A model generated the notes under the pieces. It did not search any database and was not told the DNA's origin. It was given only the letters and a program-made list of their open reading frames with translations. Shown piece after piece: positions 1 through 8,729 of a stretch of 64,000 nt of DNA. The position numbers were made by a program, and so were the translations under genes. Origin of the DNA: JABDQW01 sp942492025 (lineage in GTDB: Bacteria > Pseudomonadota > Gammaproteobacteria > SZUA-229); NCBI GenBank assembly GCA_942492025.1, contig CALODJ010000010.1, forward strand, positions 372,001 to 436,000. Reading direction: 5' to 3'. How positions within the stretch are numbered: the first letter of the stretch is position 1; each line of letters opens with the position of its first letter.

Positions 1-2
1 TA

Positions 3-602
3 CAATTGCAAACAGTGAATGAGCCGCTGGGTGGACAACTTGCGTTTAACGAATCCAGCGACGATGTGGTGCTCGGCTTGAGAAACGCAATTGCTCAGCT
101 TAAAGACGCGGAGGACAAGTCCGGCAAACAGTTGGCACTCACCGAAAAAGAACGTCAGGCCCTGCAACAGCAGGAGCTTGCACAAAAAGAGAAATTTGTA
201 AAAGTACAGGCCATGTTTAATGAAAATGAGGCTAATGTTTATCGTCAACGACAAAATGTACTAATTTCGGCATTCGGCTTCCAGTTTCCTTCCGGGCAGA
301 GTGAGATCCAGACAGACAATTTCCCGCTGATGAACAAGATTATTCGTGCAATCAAGATCTTCCCTGACTCGCGCATCGAGGTGATTGGACACACTGATGC
401 GACTGGCTCAGATTCGATTAACCAGACCATCTCTGAGGCGCGCGCGGAAAAAGTCGGTAAATTCCTGACAGAAGTGGGTGAGATCTCGCCGGGACGCATT
501 ACAACGCGTGGTTACGGAGAGAGTCGCCCGGTTGCTAGTAATGAGACTGCAGCAGGTCGTGCTGAAAACCGTCGTGTGGAGATCAAAATAATAAATGAAT
601 AA
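3..602 (+). CDS. OmpA-family peptidoglycan-binding protein, 3' part (truncated by window edge)
   Basis: The frame is open to the left edge, so the true start lies outside the window. The visible part has a charged Gln/Lys/Glu-rich helical stretch (about residues 25-75), followed by a C-terminal OmpA-like domain. The domain shows the hallmark GHTDATGS, an NQTISEARAEKV helix, GYGESRPVASN and the terminal AGRAENRRVEI. Such domains bind diaminopimelate of peptidoglycan and tether outer-membrane or lipoproteins to the wall. The helical N-terminal part resembles proteins that combine DUF4398-like helices with OmpA, but too little is visible to be sure. The family assignment of the C-terminal domain is firm; the overall architecture is not. 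Confidence 0.85.
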   Translation, partial: QLQTVNEPLGGQLAFNESSDDVVLGLRNAIAQLKDAEDKSGKQLALTEKERQALQQQELAQKEKFVKVQAMFNENEANVYRQRQNVLISAFGFQFPSGQSEIQTDNFPLMNKIIRAIKIFPDSRIEVIGHTDATGSDSINQTISEARAEKVGKFLTEVGEISPGRITTRGYGESRPVASNETAAGRAENRRVEIKIINE

Positions 603-709
603 TACGGTTTCACTTTGGCTGTGATTAAAACATAGGACATGAAACAGGGGAATTTAGAGAGTCGATTCCTCAAGCATTGGAAAGTCCACTATTCAACTAT
701 TGGAGCCAG

Positions 710-756
710 GGCCGGTGATGAATGTGCGTGATCGCAGTTTGTCACTGGCCTTTTTT
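710..756 (+). terminator. Rho-independent terminator
   Basis: GGCCGGTGAT (710-719) pairs with GTCACTGGCC (741-750), giving a ten-pair stem with two G-T wobbles, followed directly by six T residues (751-756). It lies about 110 bases after the OmpA-like gene and probably ends its transcript. Apart from this hairpin I see no gene in the 603-995 gap. Confidence 0.75.
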
Positions 757-995
757 ATGAACCTTTTGTACCGGAGGGCAGTCAATTTCGATTCTTTTCT
801 ATAGCAAGCCGTATGTAGGCATAAACATGTTAATATCACCCTCTTGATTAATTTATTGTTGGCTTGGGGACGGATAGTAGGCTTGGTTAATTCAACCAAC
901 AAGTTGAATGGCGTTACAGCAGATTTCCGCAACTTGCTCTTGAAAGAGAAAAACTGTTACTGTTCAGTTACCGTTCAATATGGCAGTCTGGTCCA

Positions 996-1478
996 ATGAC
1001 CAACAACTCAACGAATTTACCTGTGCTAGGCTGGCGGGAGTGGCTATCTCTGCCGGATCTTGGGATAAAATCTATTAAGGCTAAAGTAGATACCGGGGCC
1101 CGCACTTCGGCACTGCATGCATTTTTTGTCGAGCCGTTTGAACATCAGGGTGAACAGTGGGTGCGCTTCGGGATCCACCCGCGGCAGAGATCCACTAAAT
1201 TGGTTGTCGAGTGCGAGGCTCCGATCAAAGACCGCCGTGTGATCACTGACTCGGGTGGTCACAAAGAATATCGTTATGTTATTGAAACCCGCCTCTCATT
1301 GGGCCACCTCGCATGGCCTGCGGAATTGACACTGACCGATCGTGACAGCATGAAGTTTCGCATGTTGCTGGGGCGGACCGCACTGGATGGTCAGTTTCTC
1401 GTTGATCCGGCGGAATCATACAAAATCGGTAAAAAGCCGAAGAAACACAAAACAAGGCCTTATCCAACCACGGAGTAA
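996..1478 (+). CDS. rimB: RimB-like retropepsin-type protease (ATP-dependent zinc protease family, PF05618)
   Basis: 160 residues. The N-terminal LGWREWLSLPDLGI is followed by KAKVDTGARTSALHA, the signature of the PF05618 family, where DTGA is the aspartic-protease-like catalytic triplet. A C-terminal RMLLGRTAL motif completes the fold. In Pseudomonas the RimB protein acts with RimK in glutamate tailing of ribosomal protein S6, and here it is followed 6 bases later by a rimK gene, which supports the same role. The ATG at 996 is the only start that keeps the conserved N-terminus close to the beginning. The older family name (zinc protease) is historical; the visible residues fit a retropepsin. 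Confidence 0.85.
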   Translation: MTNNSTNLPVLGWREWLSLPDLGIKSIKAKVDTGARTSALHAFFVEPFEHQGEQWVRFGIHPRQRSTKLVVECEAPIKDRRVITDSGGHKEYRYVIETRLSLGHLAWPAELTLTDRDSMKFRMLLGRTALDGQFLVDPAESYKIGKKPKKHKTRPYPTTE

Positions 1479-1484
1479 GTCGTT

Positions 1485-2405
1485 ATGAAGATCGCTGTTC
1501 TTTCGCGCAACAAGAAACTTTATTCCACACGGCGCCTGGTTGAGGCTGCCGAACAGCGTGGTCATGAAGTTATGGTTATCGATGTACTGCGCTGTTACAT
1601 GAACATCACCTCTCACAGACCTACAATCCATTATCGCGGTGATGTCCTGGACGGCTTTGATGCCGTCATTCCCCGCATCGGTGCTTCTGTGACTTTTTAT
1701 GGCACAGCGGTATTGCGTCAATTCGAGATGATGAACGTATTCCCATTGAATGAATCAGTGGCTGTGACACGCTCCCGCGACAAACTGCGATCGGCACAAT
1801 TGCTGGCAAGAAAAGGTATCGGCATGCCGGTGACCGGATTCGCGCATAATCCGGATGATATCCAGGATCTGCTCAAGGAGGTCGGCGGTGCTCCCCTGGT
1901 CATCAAACTGCTCGAGGGAACTCAGGGTATTGGCGTGGTGCTGGCAGAAACCCAGAAAGCGGCTGAAAGTGTGGTACAGGCATTTATGGGGCTGAAAGCC
2001 AACATCATGGTACAGGAATTTATCAAGGAAGCCGGTGGCTCGGATTTGCGCTGTTTTGTGGTGGGTGAAAAGGTGGTGGCATCGATGAAACGCCAGGGCC
2101 CGGAGGGCGAGTTTCGCTCCAACCTTCACCGCGGAGGCAATGCCAGCCTGGTACGATTGACGCCGGAAGAGCGCTCGACGGCCGTGCGTGCTGCCAGGAT
2201 CATGGGCCTCGAGGTGTGTGGTGTCGACCTGTTACGCTCCAACCACGGACCCGTGGTGATGGAGGTTAATTCTTCCCCAGGTCTGGAAGGTATCGAGAAA
2301 GCCAGTGAGAAGGATGTGGCTGGCACCATTATTCAATATCTGGAAAAACGCGTGGTTGAAGTTGCAAACCGAGGCTCACGCTCCAGAACTCGAGGCAAGG
2401 GCTGA
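1485..2405 (+). CDS. rimK: RimK, ATP-grasp ligase for ribosomal protein S6 / alpha-L-glutamate ligase
   Basis: 306 residues, close to the usual family length of about 300. The N-terminal pre-ATP-grasp domain starts MKIAVLSRN and contains VIPRIGASVTFYGTAVLRQFE. The ATP-grasp core contains VIKLLEGTQGIGVVLAE, the EFIKEAGGSDLRCFVVG strand, the basic loop GEFRSNLHRGG and the metal-binding VMEVNSSPGLEGIE. The enzyme adds glutamate residues to the C-terminus of ribosomal protein S6, and some homologues make free poly-glutamate. It forms an operon with rimB (6-base gap) and the downstream aspartoacylase-like gene. About 20 residues after KRVVEVAN form a basic Arg/Ser-rich tail. Confidence 0.95.
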   Translation: MKIAVLSRNKKLYSTRRLVEAAEQRGHEVMVIDVLRCYMNITSHRPTIHYRGDVLDGFDAVIPRIGASVTFYGTAVLRQFEMMNVFPLNESVAVTRSRDKLRSAQLLARKGIGMPVTGFAHNPDDIQDLLKEVGGAPLVIKLLEGTQGIGVVLAETQKAAESVVQAFMGLKANIMVQEFIKEAGGSDLRCFVVGEKVVASMKRQGPEGEFRSNLHRGGNASLVRLTPEERSTAVRAARIMGLEVCGVDLLRSNHGPVVMEVNSSPGLEGIEKASEKDVAGTIIQYLEKRVVEVANRGSRSRTRGKG

Positions 2406-2411
2406 TCCTGG

Positions 2412-3467
2412 ATGAGCGATAGCTTTGTTATCGGCGGGGAAGTCATACCGCTACGCAGTCGGCGATTGATAGAGCTGCAGCTACCACCTTTGTATACGCA
2501 TACACCGATGACCCTGCCGGTGCACGTTATTCGCGGGGCAAGAGACGGGCCGCGGTTGTTTGTCAGTGCGGCCATACACGGTGATGAACTCAACGGTACG
2601 GAGATAATAAGGCGGCTGCTGAAACAACCCTCGCTGAGACGTTTACGTGGAACCCTGGTCGCGATACCCATTGTTAATGTGTACGGGCTTATCCACCACT
2701 CGCGTTATCTCCCCGACCGGCGCGACCTAAACCGGTCCTTTCCAGGCTCGGAGACGGGTTCAATGGCGGCGCGCGTGGCCCACCAGTTCATGACTGAGAT
2801 CGTGCATAACTGCAGCCACGGTATAGACCTGCATACCGGCGCGATTCATCGCAGCAACCTGCCGCAGATCCGTGCCAACCTGGATGATCCGGAAACCGCT
2901 CGATTGGCCAAGGCCTTTGGTGTACCGGTGCTGTTAAATTCCAATATACGCGATGGATCCCTTCGCGGAGCAGCGGCCGATAATGGTACTCGAATGCTGC
3001 TCTACGAAGCCGGCGAGGCCTTGCGTTTTGACGAGGTTTCCATTCGTGCCGGCGTGAAAGGCATTGTCAAAGTGATGCGCATTCTTGAGATGCTGCCGCC
3101 GAGTCGCTCCAGACGTAAAATTCTGCACGAGCCCTTTATTGCGCGTTCAAGTACCTGGGTAAGGGCTCCGGTCAGTGGTTTATTCAGGAAGGTCTGCGGG
3201 TTGGGTAGCCGGGTCAAACGAGGAGACACGCTTGGCTTGATCGATGACCCCATGAGTGGAGAAGAGACTGAAGTCATAGCCAGTGCAGGCGGTATCGTCA
3301 TCGGCTGTTCAGAGATTCCGTTGATTCACGAAGGTGAAGCGCTGTTTCATATCGCTCGCTTTGAAGACATAAAAGGCGTGGCAGGGCAAGTCGAGTCTTT
3401 CCAGACTGGCCTTACACCCGATGAAGTTTCGGTAAATATAGAGCAGGAAGAACCGCCTATTGTTTGA
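2412..3467 (+). CDS. Succinylglutamate desuccinylase/aspartoacylase-family zinc hydrolase
   Basis: 351 residues. AAIHGDELNGTEIIRRL carries the His and Glu zinc ligands and DLHTG the third ligand region, as in the M14-like AstE/aspartoacylase superfamily. Basic residues in NRSFPG would bind a substrate carboxylate. The C-terminal third (APVSGLFRKVCGLGSRVKRGD and GGIVIGC) resembles the biotinyl/lipoyl-like beta barrel seen in this superfamily. It lies 6 bases after rimK. Homologous genes often sit next to rimK or ATP-grasp ligases, which suggests removal of an acyl or amino-acyl group in the same pathway, but the substrate cannot be read from the sequence. Confidence 0.85.
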   Translation: MSDSFVIGGEVIPLRSRRLIELQLPPLYTHTPMTLPVHVIRGARDGPRLFVSAAIHGDELNGTEIIRRLLKQPSLRRLRGTLVAIPIVNVYGLIHHSRYLPDRRDLNRSFPGSETGSMAARVAHQFMTEIVHNCSHGIDLHTGAIHRSNLPQIRANLDDPETARLAKAFGVPVLLNSNIRDGSLRGAAADNGTRMLLYEAGEALRFDEVSIRAGVKGIVKVMRILEMLPPSRSRRKILHEPFIARSSTWVRAPVSGLFRKVCGLGSRVKRGDTLGLIDDPMSGEETEVIASAGGIVIGCSEIPLIHEGEALFHIARFEDIKGVAGQVESFQTGLTPDEVSVNIEQEEPPIV

Positions 3468-3568
3468 GCCATGTTGGCTGGCAGCGTAGTCATGCGGATC
3501 ACGATGATGCTGTTTTGCTCTTTTTGGTGGTTAAGTGAGGACTATGCCGTTCCAACTCAGTTTTAATG

Positions 3569-3600
3569 AGACAACCCCCGCTTATGGTCGGAGGTTGTCT
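3569..3600. terminator. Hairpin between convergent genes, possible bidirectional terminator
   Basis: AGACAACC (3569-3576) and GGTTGTCT (3593-3600) are exact inverted repeats, and the stem can be extended by two more pairs after one mismatch. It lies between the convergent aspartoacylase-like and OmpA-like genes. Neither side has a clean T tract, so termination efficiency is uncertain. Confidence 0.45.
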
Positions 3601-3623
3601 TCACCAGCGTTGTTGCAGTGCTG

Positions 3624-4496
3624 TTATTTTGTGCGGCCTAACACCAGTACTTGAACACGACGGTTCTTTGCACGGCCTTCTCTGGTTTTGTTATCTGCAA
3701 TTGGCATGGTTTCACCCGCGCCTGTTGTGACGATCTTTGAGGGATCGACGCCTTGACTTTCGAGGAAGGCAGCCACAGTGGCAGCACGCTGCTTGGAAAG
3801 CTCCATGTTATATTCATCGTCCCACTTATCATCGGTATGGCCGACAACAATAATAGCATTCGCACGGCTGAACATGTCTCTGCCTGTTTCAATGTTCCTT
3901 TTAATCAATGCTTCCCCCTCTTCAGATAGCTCAGCATTGTCGCGCTCAAACAACGCAGCGCTCGGGAAATTCATTCTATCCAGTGCACGCACCTCTGCAA
4001 TAGCGTAAATATCGACACGCCTGTTTTCCATGCGGCCTTCACGGGTGTCATTGGACGCTATTGGACTGGTCGGTCCGAGTCCGAGTGTTTCAATTTTGCT
4101 CGCATCGACCCCTTCAGATTTCAGGTGCTCAGCCACGCTATCGGCTCGCGCGAGTGACAATTTCATGTTATGACCTTCATCGCCTGAAGTGTCTGTATGT
4201 CCGACAATGAGCACCATGAAAGCATCCGTGAGTTCGGGCCCGAGTTTTTCTTTATAGGCCTCAATCGTATCTTTACCCTCTTGATTCAGTTCGGCGCTGT
4301 CAAATGCAAACATCGATGCAGAAACAATACCGATGTCCGCCATCACGCCGGTGCCTTCGCCTTTGACCATCTCGACCTGGGTAATGGCTGCTTCCCTTTC
4401 GGACTGGGTCATGGCCGGCGAACAACCCGACATCAATCCCCCTGTCGATAGCAGGCCAAGCAGCCCGGTCACGAAAATCTTGCTCTTAATATTCAT
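3624..4496 (-). CDS. Lipoprotein with two tandem OmpA domains
   Basis: The start at 4496 (MNIKSKIF) is preferred over the longer open frame because AGAAGGGG lies just upstream. The signal sequence ends in a lipobox-like LMSGC, so this is probably a lipoprotein. Two OmpA domains follow. The first has LIVGHTDTSGDEGHNMKLSLARA and ends GRMENRRVDIY; the second has VVGHTDDKWDDEYNMELSKQRA and ends GRAKNRRVQVLV. Each has the FxxDxAEL strand (FAFDSAELN, FERDNAELS). Most family members carry one such domain, so the duplication is notable. It probably links the outer membrane to peptidoglycan. Confidence 0.9.
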   Translation of the reverse strand: MNIKSKIFVTGLLGLLSTGGLMSGCSPAMTQSEREAAITQVEMVKGEGTGVMADIGIVSASMFAFDSAELNQEGKDTIEAYKEKLGPELTDAFMVLIVGHTDTSGDEGHNMKLSLARADSVAEHLKSEGVDASKIETLGLGPTSPIASNDTREGRMENRRVDIYAIAEVRALDRMNFPSAALFERDNAELSEEGEALIKRNIETGRDMFSRANAIIVVGHTDDKWDDEYNMELSKQRAATVAAFLESQGVDPSKIVTTGAGETMPIADNKTREGRAKNRRVQVLVLGRTK

Positions 4497-4996
4497 TTTT
4501 AAACCCCTTCTATAGTTTCGATTGTTGTTGAAATACTGAGGCGCCACATTGGCTCCCAGATTAAGAAGACCCGTTGACCAACGATAGCCACAGGTTGTTA
4601 AGAAATTATTAAGCTACGCAGCAATGCACCATACTTTACCGGTGCTTAATGTAACCACTTTGTAAAACGTGTATGGTATCTCATAGTTATGTCGAAAGGG
4701 AAGCCTGATAAACAGCAATGGTGTTTCCTCGCGCACAAACTGGTTTCTGCGGTTATTGCGAGGGACGAAGCAGTCTTTTATTATGGGGTGACCCATAAGT
4801 GCCAAAGACCGCCGCGCTACTGTTCGCGATGATGCGGCTTTGCGCATTTTAGTTTTCACTATCACCCGTTTTCAAGTGGTCAGTTCGGTAATATGTGATT
4901 GTTTCTGCACGTATAAATAATCGTGTATGTCCAATCTGGCGCTTGGTAGAATGCCGTCGAGGTCACTCGGCGCAGCGCGAACACAGGAGCCATAGC
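4497..4996. other. 500-base intergenic region without a supported gene
   Basis: This is a divergent region between the OmpA lipoprotein and the AI-2E-type permease, so it should hold both promoters. I see no convincing coding frame. Around 4753-4772 the sequence ATTGCGAGGGACGAAGCAG resembles a worn copy of the dispersed GCGAGGAnCGACAGCGACG repeat described further right. Confidence 0.4.
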
Positions 4997-6094
4997 ATGC
5001 CGGAAACGTTTTCGAAGGAAATTACCACCAACTTCACCCAGAACACGATCGAGGCGGCGATCCGGCTGGGTCTGCTGCTGTTGCTCGCGGCCTGGTGTTT
5101 TCGAATCATCTATCCGTTTATAGAGCTGGTGATGTGGGGTGTGATCATTGCAGTCGCGATATTCCCTTTGTTCGTGAAATTGAAATCGGTGGTGGGTGGA
5201 AGGAATAGACTGGCTGCCTTTGTTTATACACTCCTTGCGCTTGCTTTATTGATTACACCGGCGATGATGATTTCAGATTCGATTATCGAAACCTCAACGG
5301 TGCTTTCAGACAAGTATGAACAGGGGGTGCTGAAAATACCCCCGCCAAAAGACAACGTGAAGGAATGGCCGCTGGTAGGCGAGAAGCTTTATGGGGTCTG
5401 GTCCCAGGCATCGAGCAATCTCCAGGGAACGATCGAGAAATACGAGCCCCAGTTGAAAACGGCCGGTGAAAAAATTATTGCTGTTGCGGCGGGGGCTGGT
5501 GGCGGTATCCTTCAGTTTGTCATATCAATAATCATCTCCGGCATTCTGGTAGCGAATGCATCAGGCGCATATAATATAACAGTGAAAGTATTCGCACGAC
5601 TGACGGATAACAAACAGGGTATCGCATTTACCCATCTCTCAAGAGATACGATCAGAAGTATTGCCCAGGGTGTGATCGGTATCGCAATGATCCAGGCACT
5701 ATTGAGTGGACTCGGAATGTACATGATGGATGTACCTGCATGGGGACTATGGAGTCTTTTCATTCTGGTACTGGCGATAGCACAGTTACCGCCGATACTC
5801 GTGCTTGGTTTTGTCATTGCCTATGTGTGGTCGGTTTCGACAACGACGCCGGCGGTTATCTTTACGATCTACGCACTCATCGTCAGCGGCAGCGACAGTT
5901 TTCTTAAACCGCTGCTGCTTGGACGCGGACTGGAGACGCCGATGCTCGTGATCCTGCTGGGTGCGATCGGTGGCATGCTGATGTCCGGTATCATCGGACT
6001 GTTTATCGGCGCGGTGATACTGGCGCTGGGGTATGAGTTGTTTATGGAATGGCTTGATCGCGATGGTGTTACTTCAGAAAAGCAAATAACATAA
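4997..6094 (+). CDS. AI-2E family transporter (PF01594)
   Basis: The start at 4997 (MPETFSKE) has an AGGAG motif (4985-4989) at good spacing; the longer frame from 4895 adds 34 residues of unlikely coding. The resulting 365-residue protein has an N-terminal hydrophobic pair (LLLLLAAWCFRIIYPFIELV), a long soluble loop (about 95-155), and a C-terminal half of at least five hydrophobic segments, including GVIGIAMIQALLSGLGMY and the LILAIAQLPP-like segment (VLAIAQLPPILV) typical of the family. Family members have been linked to autoinducer-2 export (TqsA) and to sodium/proton exchange, so the substrate is unassigned here. Confidence 0.85.
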   Translation: MPETFSKEITTNFTQNTIEAAIRLGLLLLLAAWCFRIIYPFIELVMWGVIIAVAIFPLFVKLKSVVGGRNRLAAFVYTLLALALLITPAMMISDSIIETSTVLSDKYEQGVLKIPPPKDNVKEWPLVGEKLYGVWSQASSNLQGTIEKYEPQLKTAGEKIIAVAAGAGGGILQFVISIIISGILVANASGAYNITVKVFARLTDNKQGIAFTHLSRDTIRSIAQGVIGIAMIQALLSGLGMYMMDVPAWGLWSLFILVLAIAQLPPILVLGFVIAYVWSVSTTTPAVIFTIYALIVSGSDSFLKPLLLGRGLETPMLVILLGAIGGMLMSGIIGLFIGAVILALGYELFMEWLDRDGVTSEKQIT

Positions 6095-6103
6095 AAGTTT
6101 GAT

Positions 6104-6173
6104 GTAGGGTGCGCCGCGCGCACCATCTGTTTACAGGTAGATAATTTGCCTCGGTGCGCACGGCGCACCCTAC
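6104..6173. repeat. Palindromic repeat family A, copy 1
   Basis: The left arm GTAGGGTGCGCCGCGCGCAC (from 6104) is mirrored by a right arm GGTGCGCACGGCGCACCC ending TAC at 6173, around a 28-base loop. The same 70-76-base unit occurs at five other places in this window. It is a REP-like or MITE-like mobile palindrome, not coding sequence. Confidence 0.85.
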
Positions 6174-6294
6174 GATATCTACACAAGCTTTGTGCATTCT
6201 GCGTTTTTCGCGACTAAAGTCGCTCCACAAAAAAACTTTGCGTCCTTCGCGCCTTTGCGGTGCATTAATAAATGATAAAAATACGGATTAAATC

Positions 6295-7389
6295 ATGACT
6301 GAAGAAGACAAAACCTCTTCCGACAATACAGCCGACCCGGTGCGCAAGATCACCAGGTACGTGCTCCTTGTCGTCGCAGTTCTGTTCGTCTGGTACTTAG
6401 TCGCCGACCGCATCGCACCGTGGACCGACCAGGCGCGGGTGCAGGCTTTTGTGATTCCGATTGTGTCGCAGGTGTCCGGTCGGGTGATCGAGGTCGACGT
6501 TATCAAGGATCAGGTGGTCGAGCCGGGTCATGTATTGCTGAAGATCGATCCTACCGACTACGAGCTCGCGGTGCAGACGGCCGAGGCTGCGCTGGAGCTG
6601 GCCGGGCAGGAAATAGGTGCCGGAACCGCGACGGTAACGACCGCGCAGGCCAAACTGGTCGAGGCGATCACCAACCTGGAACACGCCGAAACCCAGAGTG
6701 CGCGTGTATTCGAACTGGAGAACAAACAGATCATGTCCAAGTCCGAAGGCGACAAGGCGAGAGCCGTGGTCAAGCAGGCCAAGGCCCAGGTCGACAGCGC
6801 CCGGGCCGAACTGGAAAAAGCCAAGCAGGCTCTGGGAGTGCAGGGAGAGGCTAACCCACGCATTCGCGCCGCCATTGCCGACCTGAAAAAAGCGCAGCTC
6901 GATCTCTCCCGGACAACGCTACAGGCGCCGTCCAAAGGCGGTATCACCAACCTGCAGATTGAGGAAGGCTACTATGCCGGTGCCGGTGCGCCACTGATGA
7001 CCTTCATCGAATTCGACAACGTCTGGATCCAGGCGAACATGCGCGAGAACAATATTGCCAATATCAAACCCGGCGATCCGGTGGATATCCTATTGGATGT
7101 GGCGCCTGGCAAGGTGTTCAAGGGTAAAGTCAGCAGCGTCGGCTTCGCCGTGGACAACGCAGCCACCGGGGAGGTCGGCGGTCTTGCGACCGTCGAAGGC
7201 AAGACCGGCTGGTTGCGCGATGCGCAACGTTTCCCGGTGATTATCGTTTTTGATGATGACAGGGCGCGTGGGCTGCGCCGCCTGGGCGGGCAGGCGGATG
7301 TGCTGGTCTACACCAGTAACAACTGGATCATCAATGCGCTCGGCTGGCTGTATATCCGCCTGCTGAGCTGGCTGTCGTATGTCTACTGA
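6295..7389 (+). CDS. HlyD/EmrA-family membrane-fusion protein of an efflux system
   Basis: 364 residues. One N-terminal transmembrane helix (about 20-40, VLLVVAVLFVWYLVADRI) is followed by the first lipoyl half-motif (IVSQVSGRVIEVDVIKDQVVEPGHVLLKIDP). A long alpha-helical hairpin covers roughly 75-190, then comes the second lipoyl half (LSRTTLQAPSKGGI) and a beta-barrel domain. The pattern is that of inner-membrane-anchored adaptors such as AaeA or EmrA. The next gene encodes a DUF2955/FUSC-like permease, its usual partner. No outer-membrane channel gene is nearby. Confidence 0.9.
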   Translation: MTEEDKTSSDNTADPVRKITRYVLLVVAVLFVWYLVADRIAPWTDQARVQAFVIPIVSQVSGRVIEVDVIKDQVVEPGHVLLKIDPTDYELAVQTAEAALELAGQEIGAGTATVTTAQAKLVEAITNLEHAETQSARVFELENKQIMSKSEGDKARAVVKQAKAQVDSARAELEKAKQALGVQGEANPRIRAAIADLKKAQLDLSRTTLQAPSKGGITNLQIEEGYYAGAGAPLMTFIEFDNVWIQANMRENNIANIKPGDPVDILLDVAPGKVFKGKVSSVGFAVDNAATGEVGGLATVEGKTGWLRDAQRFPVIIVFDDDRARGLRRLGGQADVLVYTSNNWIINALGWLYIRLLSWLSYVY

Positions 7390-7439
7390 GACAAACGAGA
7401 AAGCTTCCTCATTTAGAGCCTGCTTGCCCTTGGTCGTAC

Positions 7440-7576
7440 GTAGGGTGCGCCGTGCGCACCGCTCGGGCGTTGATTTAAAGATTCGTGGTGCACATGGCTG
7501 GGCAGCACGTAGGGTGCGCCGTGCGCACCAGTTGGGCGTTGACTCAAAAATTCGTGGTGCGCACGGCGCACCCTAC
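7440..7576. repeat. Palindromic repeat family A, copy 2, with doubled left arm
   Basis: Two left arms GTAGGGTGCGCCGTGCGCAC begin at 7440 and 7509, and a single right arm GGTGCGCACGGCGCACCC ends at 7576. A degenerate right arm (GGTGCACATGGCTGGGCAGC) lies between them, so this looks like a dimer in which the first unit's right arm has decayed. It sits inside the HlyD-DUF2955 operon. Confidence 0.85.
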
Positions 7577-7585
7577 GTTTGAAGC

Positions 7586-8662
7586 ATGGCAAAAATTGCA
7601 TTACAGGCTGACGCAGCAGAAAGAGCTCCCTCATTCAAAACCCGTCCAGGCCACAGCCTTCAGGACCAAACCAGCGTCCGCATTCTGCGCTACGCCATCG
7701 GCGTCACCCTGTCGGCAGCGCTAGCCTATGCGATTAACTGGCCGTTGTCATTCCTGCTGCCGGTGCTGACCGCATTCATGCTGTCGCTGCCGTTGCCGAT
7801 ACCTTCACTGGCGACGGGGCTGCGCAACATGCTCTACACCCTGATGGCGTTCGGACTGGGGCTGGTCTTTGCGCTTTCTTTACTGCGCTTCCCGTTGGTA
7901 TATATCCTGATGCTCGGCCTGGTGATGTTCCACCTGTACTACTACCTCAATCGCGGCGGATCGCTGTGGCTGACGCTGATGGGCGTTCTTGCCGTGCTGC
8001 TGCTGTCGATGCTGGGTAATTCTCACGAGGGCCTGGCCGCAGGCGTTTCGCTGAATTTTGTCTGGACATGCTGGTTGACGATGGTCATGGTGTGGCTGGC
8101 CTACCTGCTGGTGCCCGATCCACGCTCTGCGCCGTATCCGCAGGCGCCCGGATTCCAATCGGGTTATTCGCAGCCGTCTGCCGAAGCTGCTCTGAGGAGC
8201 ACCCTGGTGATTTTGCCGCTGGCGAGCCTGTTTTTCATGCTCGATCTAACCAGCTACATGCTGGTGATGATCTTTGCGGCCCTGTTCATCCTCAAGCCTG
8301 AGCTCAGCGCGGGTAAACAGGCGGGCATGAATTCATTGATTTCCACCCTGCTTGGCGGTGCCTGTGCCTGGGTGTTCTACTGGCTGATTGTGGCGGTGCC
8401 CGAGTACTACTTTTATCTGGCCCTGATGTTTCTGACCGCCCTGTTCTTCGGCATCAACGTTTTTTCAGACAGGCCGGCAGCCAAATATTACAATTCCGCG
8501 CTGATCGCGCTGCTTATCCTGGTCAACGGCAGCATGGGCGAGGGCGCCGACTTCACCGAAAAGTTCATTATGCGCGTGATTCTGATAACATTGGCTGTGA
8601 TCTATATCGTCACTGCGTTGAGGCTGCTGGAGAGGTTCTGGCCAGTGGAACAGCCTGAATAA
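7586..8662 (+). CDS. DUF2955-family inner-membrane transporter (FUSC/AaeB-like)
   Basis: 358 residues. There are two blocks of closely spaced transmembrane segments: about 30-170 (LSAALAYAINWPLSFLLPVL, LMAFGLGLVFALSLL, LMGVLAVLLLSMLG) and about 215-345 (LVILPLASLFFML, LMFLTALFFGINVF, RVILITLAVIYIVTAL). This repeated layout is that of the FUSC/AaeB-like aromatic-acid exporters. The adaptor gene upstream supports an efflux pair. The ATG at 7586 lies 10 bases after the family A repeat, so any read-through transcript must pass a strong hairpin. The substrate is unknown; aromatic carboxylic acids are the best guess from AaeAB. Confidence 0.8.
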   Translation: MAKIALQADAAERAPSFKTRPGHSLQDQTSVRILRYAIGVTLSAALAYAINWPLSFLLPVLTAFMLSLPLPIPSLATGLRNMLYTLMAFGLGLVFALSLLRFPLVYILMLGLVMFHLYYYLNRGGSLWLTLMGVLAVLLLSMLGNSHEGLAAGVSLNFVWTCWLTMVMVWLAYLLVPDPRSAPYPQAPGFQSGYSQPSAEAALRSTLVILPLASLFFMLDLTSYMLVMIFAALFILKPELSAGKQAGMNSLISTLLGGACAWVFYWLIVAVPEYYFYLALMFLTALFFGINVFSDRPAAKYYNSALIALLILVNGSMGEGADFTEKFIMRVILITLAVIYIVTALRLLERFWPVEQPE

Positions 8663-8729
8663 AGGGCGGCAGAAAAAAAGATCGCGTGTCCGACTTAACT
8701 GGGCGGGCATCACCAACTGAGGATAGAGA

